Origin: Rhizobium sp. BK313
Lineage (GTDB): Bacteria > Pseudomonadota > Alphaproteobacteria > Rhizobiales > Rhizobiaceae
Direction of reading: 5' to 3'
Assembly (NCBI RefSeq): GCF_014193655.1
Contig: NZ_JACHZQ010000004.1
Span: forward strand, 62,001 to 126,000
DNA length: 64,000 nucleotides
In this document: piece after piece, positions 61,981 through 64,000 of the stretch
Layout: every line of letters starts with the position of its first letter
Position numbering within the stretch: the stretch's first letter is position 1
Notes under the pieces: generated by a model
What the model was told of the DNA's origin: nothing
Seen by the model: only the letters and a program-made list of their open reading frames with translations
Database searches by the model: none
Position numbers and translations under genes: made by a program

Positions 61981-62565
61981 TCACGCGGCCGCACTTTGCT
62001 CGCCTCTGGCCGCCGTCCAGACCGCGCGCGCCGCGTCGGCGTTCACGGCTGCGATGGCGATGCCGACGATCAGGTCCGGCCAGGCAGAGTTCCAGAGAAA
62101 TGCGGTCGTGAGACCTGCGGCAATGATGGCGACATTGGCCAGTGAGTCATTGCGGGCCGAGAGAAAAGCGGCGCGGGTAAGGCTGCCGCGGTGCTCGCGA
62201 AAGCGAACCAGCATCATAGCGCAGGAGAGATTGATGGCGAGAGCGCCAAGGCCCGCCAGTGACAGCGGCAAGGGTTCCGGCGCAACCGGGGTCATGAATT
62301 TCTGCCAGGCGGTCCAGATGGTTGCCAGTCCGGGAACGAGCAGGATCGCAGCAAGGGCCATGCCGACACGGGCGCGATTGCGGGCGCTCCAGCCGAGTGC
62401 CATCAGGATCAGGAGGTTGACCGACGCGTCTTCAAGGAAATCGACGCTGTCGGCAAAGAGCGACACCGAACCGATGGACAGCGCCACCACAAACTCGACA
62501 CAGAAATAGCCGAGGTTCAGAAACGCCACACGCCTGACCACGTTGTGGAGTGCAGTGTCCGTCAT
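61981..62565 (-). CDS. Cation diffusion facilitator-type transporter, short form
   Basis: Membrane protein of 194 residues with CDF helices. The metal-site segment on helix 2 is SLFADSVDFLEDASVN and on helix 5 SARNDSLANVAIIAAG; both keep the paired acidic residues. Full CDF proteins add a cytoplasmic C-terminal domain of about 90 residues, which is absent here: the chain ends at AVWTAARGEQSAAA after the sixth helix. I start at the ATG 62563-62565 with GAGAG upstream. Likely exports zinc, cobalt or a similar divalent metal; specificity unknown. Convergent with the PLP enzyme. Confidence 0.82.
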   Translation of the reverse strand: MTDTALHNVVRRVAFLNLGYFCVEFVVALSIGSVSLFADSVDFLEDASVNLLILMALGWSARNRARVGMALAAILLVPGLATIWTAWQKFMTPVAPEPLPLSLAGLGALAINLSCAMMLVRFREHRGSLTRAAFLSARNDSLANVAIIAAGLTTAFLWNSAWPDLIVGIAIAAVNADAARAVWTAARGEQSAAA

Positions 62566-62779
62566 GCTCGCTCTCCATTCTCCTCGCCGACCTCGCTCAT
62601 CAAAGGCTATCAGGTCTCCCTTGCAAACCTCTGACGTCCGCCAATCCTCAGTTATTCGGCTGAACAAGACGAATACAGGCAGGACTTAAGTCGCTTCCGG
62701 CCGGTTTTTCAGCCTGGCGTCAGTTCATCGCTATAACAGCTTCGCGGGGCAGAACCCTCGTGGCCTTCGGAGACCAAGA

Positions 62780-64000
62780 TTGAATCTCATAGTATTGCGT
62801 GATTCTCCTCCTCCGGAGCTCGTGCGCCAGCCTATTCCAGGCCATTTCAGATACCGGGCTGATATCGACGGGCTTCGCGCCCTGGCGATCCTGCCCGTCG
62901 TGCTCTACCACGCCGGTATTCCGGGCTTCAGCGGTGGGTTCGTCGGTGTCGATGTTTTCTTCGTCATCTCCGGATTCCTGATGGCCTCGCTGATCTCGGG
63001 GGAAATCGCCGGCGACGATTTCAGCATCTTGCGCTTTTACGAGAGGCGAATACGGCGAATTTTTCCAGCGCTCTTTGCTGTTCTTGCCGCCTCCTCGGTG
63101 GCGGCATGGCTGCTTCTAATGCCGGTCGAGCTGGAATATTTCGCCCGCAGCCTGAGGGCGGCCGCATTGTTTACCTCGAACATCCAGTTCGAGAAGGAGA
63201 GCGGCTATTTCGACATCGGCGCACAGATGAAGCCGCTGCTGCACACCTGGTCGCTCGCGGTCGAAGAGCAGTTCTACATTCTGTTTCCGTTGCTGCTGGT
63301 AGCACTCAGCCGATTTGCGCGGCGCTACATGGTACCCATTCTACTTGGCCTGTTGATCGTTTCGTTCGCGGCGAGTGCCTGGATGGTCTTCCGGACTCCG
63401 ACGGCGGCATTCTACTTGCTGCAGTTCCGCGCTTGGGAATTGCTTCTTGGCGCGTTGCTGGCCTTCAACGTGATACCGAGACCGGCGCGGCCTGTGGTGC
63501 GGGAGGCCCTGGCCGCCCTCGGTATAGTGCTTATCGCCCTCGCCGTGTTTGGCTTTACCGACCATACCCCGTTTCCAGGCCCGGCGGCCTTGCTACCCTG
63601 CCTCGGCGCGGCCTTGGTGATCTATGCCGGAGCTGAATATGGATTGGCTGGCCGGGCGTTGCGGGCAAGACCCCTGGTATTCGTCGGGTTGATTTCCTAT
63701 TCCCTCTATCTCTGGCATTGGCCGATCATCGTGTTCAGCCGCGAAGTCTCCGGCCGGGAACTCTCCCTGGTCCAGGGTGGTTTGATCGTCTTTGCTTCGC
63801 TTGTTTTCGCAGCACTGTCGTGGCGGTTTGTCGAACGGCCATTTCGCGGTCGTAGCAGCCGCTTGGGTCGAAGGTCGTTGTTTGCGGCGGCAGCGGTGGT
63901 CATGGTCGCCATGGTCGGGTTCGGCAACTATGTCATTCGTGACAGCGGCGTGCCGGGTCGCCTCCCAACCGACGTGCAGAAGGTCTATGCGGCGACATAC
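62780..64000 (+). CDS. OafA-type membrane O-acyltransferase (3' end outside window)
   Basis: First 407 codons of an acyltransferase-3 family protein with YRADIDGLRALAILPVVLYH, GFVGVDVFFVISGFLMASLI, FYERRIRRIFPALFAVL, HTWSLAVEEQFYILFPLLL and SYSLYLWHWPIIVF, the family's landmarks, including the His proposed to be catalytic in the VLYHAG segment. About ten membrane helices lie in the window; full proteins often add an SGNH domain beyond the last helix, and the chain is leaving the last helix (GNYVIRDSGVPGRLP) at the window edge. These enzymes acetylate or acylate polysaccharides or lipids. Start is a TTG at 62780 with GGAG seven bases upstream; a GTG at 62822 is an alternative. Confidence 0.88.
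   Translation, partial: MNLIVLRDSPPPELVRQPIPGHFRYRADIDGLRALAILPVVLYHAGIPGFSGGFVGVDVFFVISGFLMASLISGEIAGDDFSILRFYERRIRRIFPALFAVLAASSVAAWLLLMPVELEYFARSLRAAALFTSNIQFEKESGYFDIGAQMKPLLHTWSLAVEEQFYILFPLLLVALSRFARRYMVPILLGLLIVSFAASAWMVFRTPTAAFYLLQFRAWELLLGALLAFNVIPRPARPVVREALAALGIVLIALAVFGFTDHTPFPGPAALLPCLGAALVIYAGAEYGLAGRALRARPLVFVGLISYSLYLWHWPIIVFSREVSGRELSLVQGGLIVFASLVFAALSWRFVERPFRGRSSRLGRRSLFAAAAVVMVAMVGFGNYVIRDSGVPGRLPTDVQKVYAATY

Noticed and set aside
1..64000. tRNA, rRNA, CRISPR arrays, insertion sequences and phage genes
   Set aside because: I looked for tRNA-like T-loops, regularly spaced repeats, transposase motifs and integrases and saw none; the A+T-rich cassette at 38.4-41.7 kb has no flanking repeats or integrase.

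Overview
This 64 kb window reads as a rhizobial (Rhizobium/Agrobacterium group) alphaproteobacterium. The support is GC-rich, densely packed genes in short operons, many ABC and TRAP uptake systems tied to small catabolic operons, FixL/FixJ-type signalling, a LOG-family protein, a large intergenic palindrome of rhizobial type, a small RNA carrying repeated anti-Shine-Dalgarno loops, and a Rhizobium-style fused carnitine dehydrogenase/thioesterase. The sequence does not show whether this is chromosome, chromid or plasmid. Two genes run off the ends: the first (minus strand) and the last (plus strand).

Layout. 1-12,100: gamma-butyrobetaine/carnitine region. A minus-strand operon (BKACE lyase, carnitine dehydrogenase-thioesterase, acyl-CoA dehydrogenase, acyl-CoA synthetase, CaiD, peptide-type binding protein) faces a GlxA/CdhR-type regulator. 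LysR, EamA and a DgcA/StcD-like demethylase follow. Together they can take gamma-butyrobetaine or carnitine to glycine betaine and then onward. 12,300-20,800: oligopeptide ABC operon with two M20 peptidases. 21,000-26,100: PAS histidine kinase, FixJ-like regulator and single-domain receiver, with small ORFs between. 26,200-34,400: LOG protein, then a LacI-controlled sugar ABC operon containing an ADP-ribosylglycohydrolase-family protein, with a double palindromic operator. 34,500-38,300: hydrolase, azlD with a truncated azlC, intracellular PHA depolymerase, GST.

38,366-41,670: an A+T-richer three-gene cassette (40-aa secreted peptide, 648-aa membrane protein, Cys-rich binding-protein-like protein) behind a near-consensus sigma-70 promoter. 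It matches no system I recognise and is the best candidate for something undescribed. 41,790-44,950: an SDR gene with an amber codon exactly at its catalytic Tyr, then thiD-thiE-thiM behind a TPP riboswitch. 45,139-55,530: a nine-gene TRAP uptake/catabolic operon (TRAP, hydrolase, hydroxyacid dehydrogenase, DhaK/DhaL, HpaI-type aldolase, MhpD-type hydratase, YqhD-type dehydrogenase) with a divergent LysR. 55,600-64,000: palindromic repeat, carboxylesterase, DHA2 efflux pump, DUF1127 protein, a small RNA with four CCTCCTCCC loops, an orphan fold-type I PLP enzyme, a short CDF transporter and an OafA-type acyltransferase.

Gene starts were set from visible ribosome-binding sites and family lengths; several are TTG. 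Assignments rest on recognition of motifs and overall family resemblance. No database search was possible.
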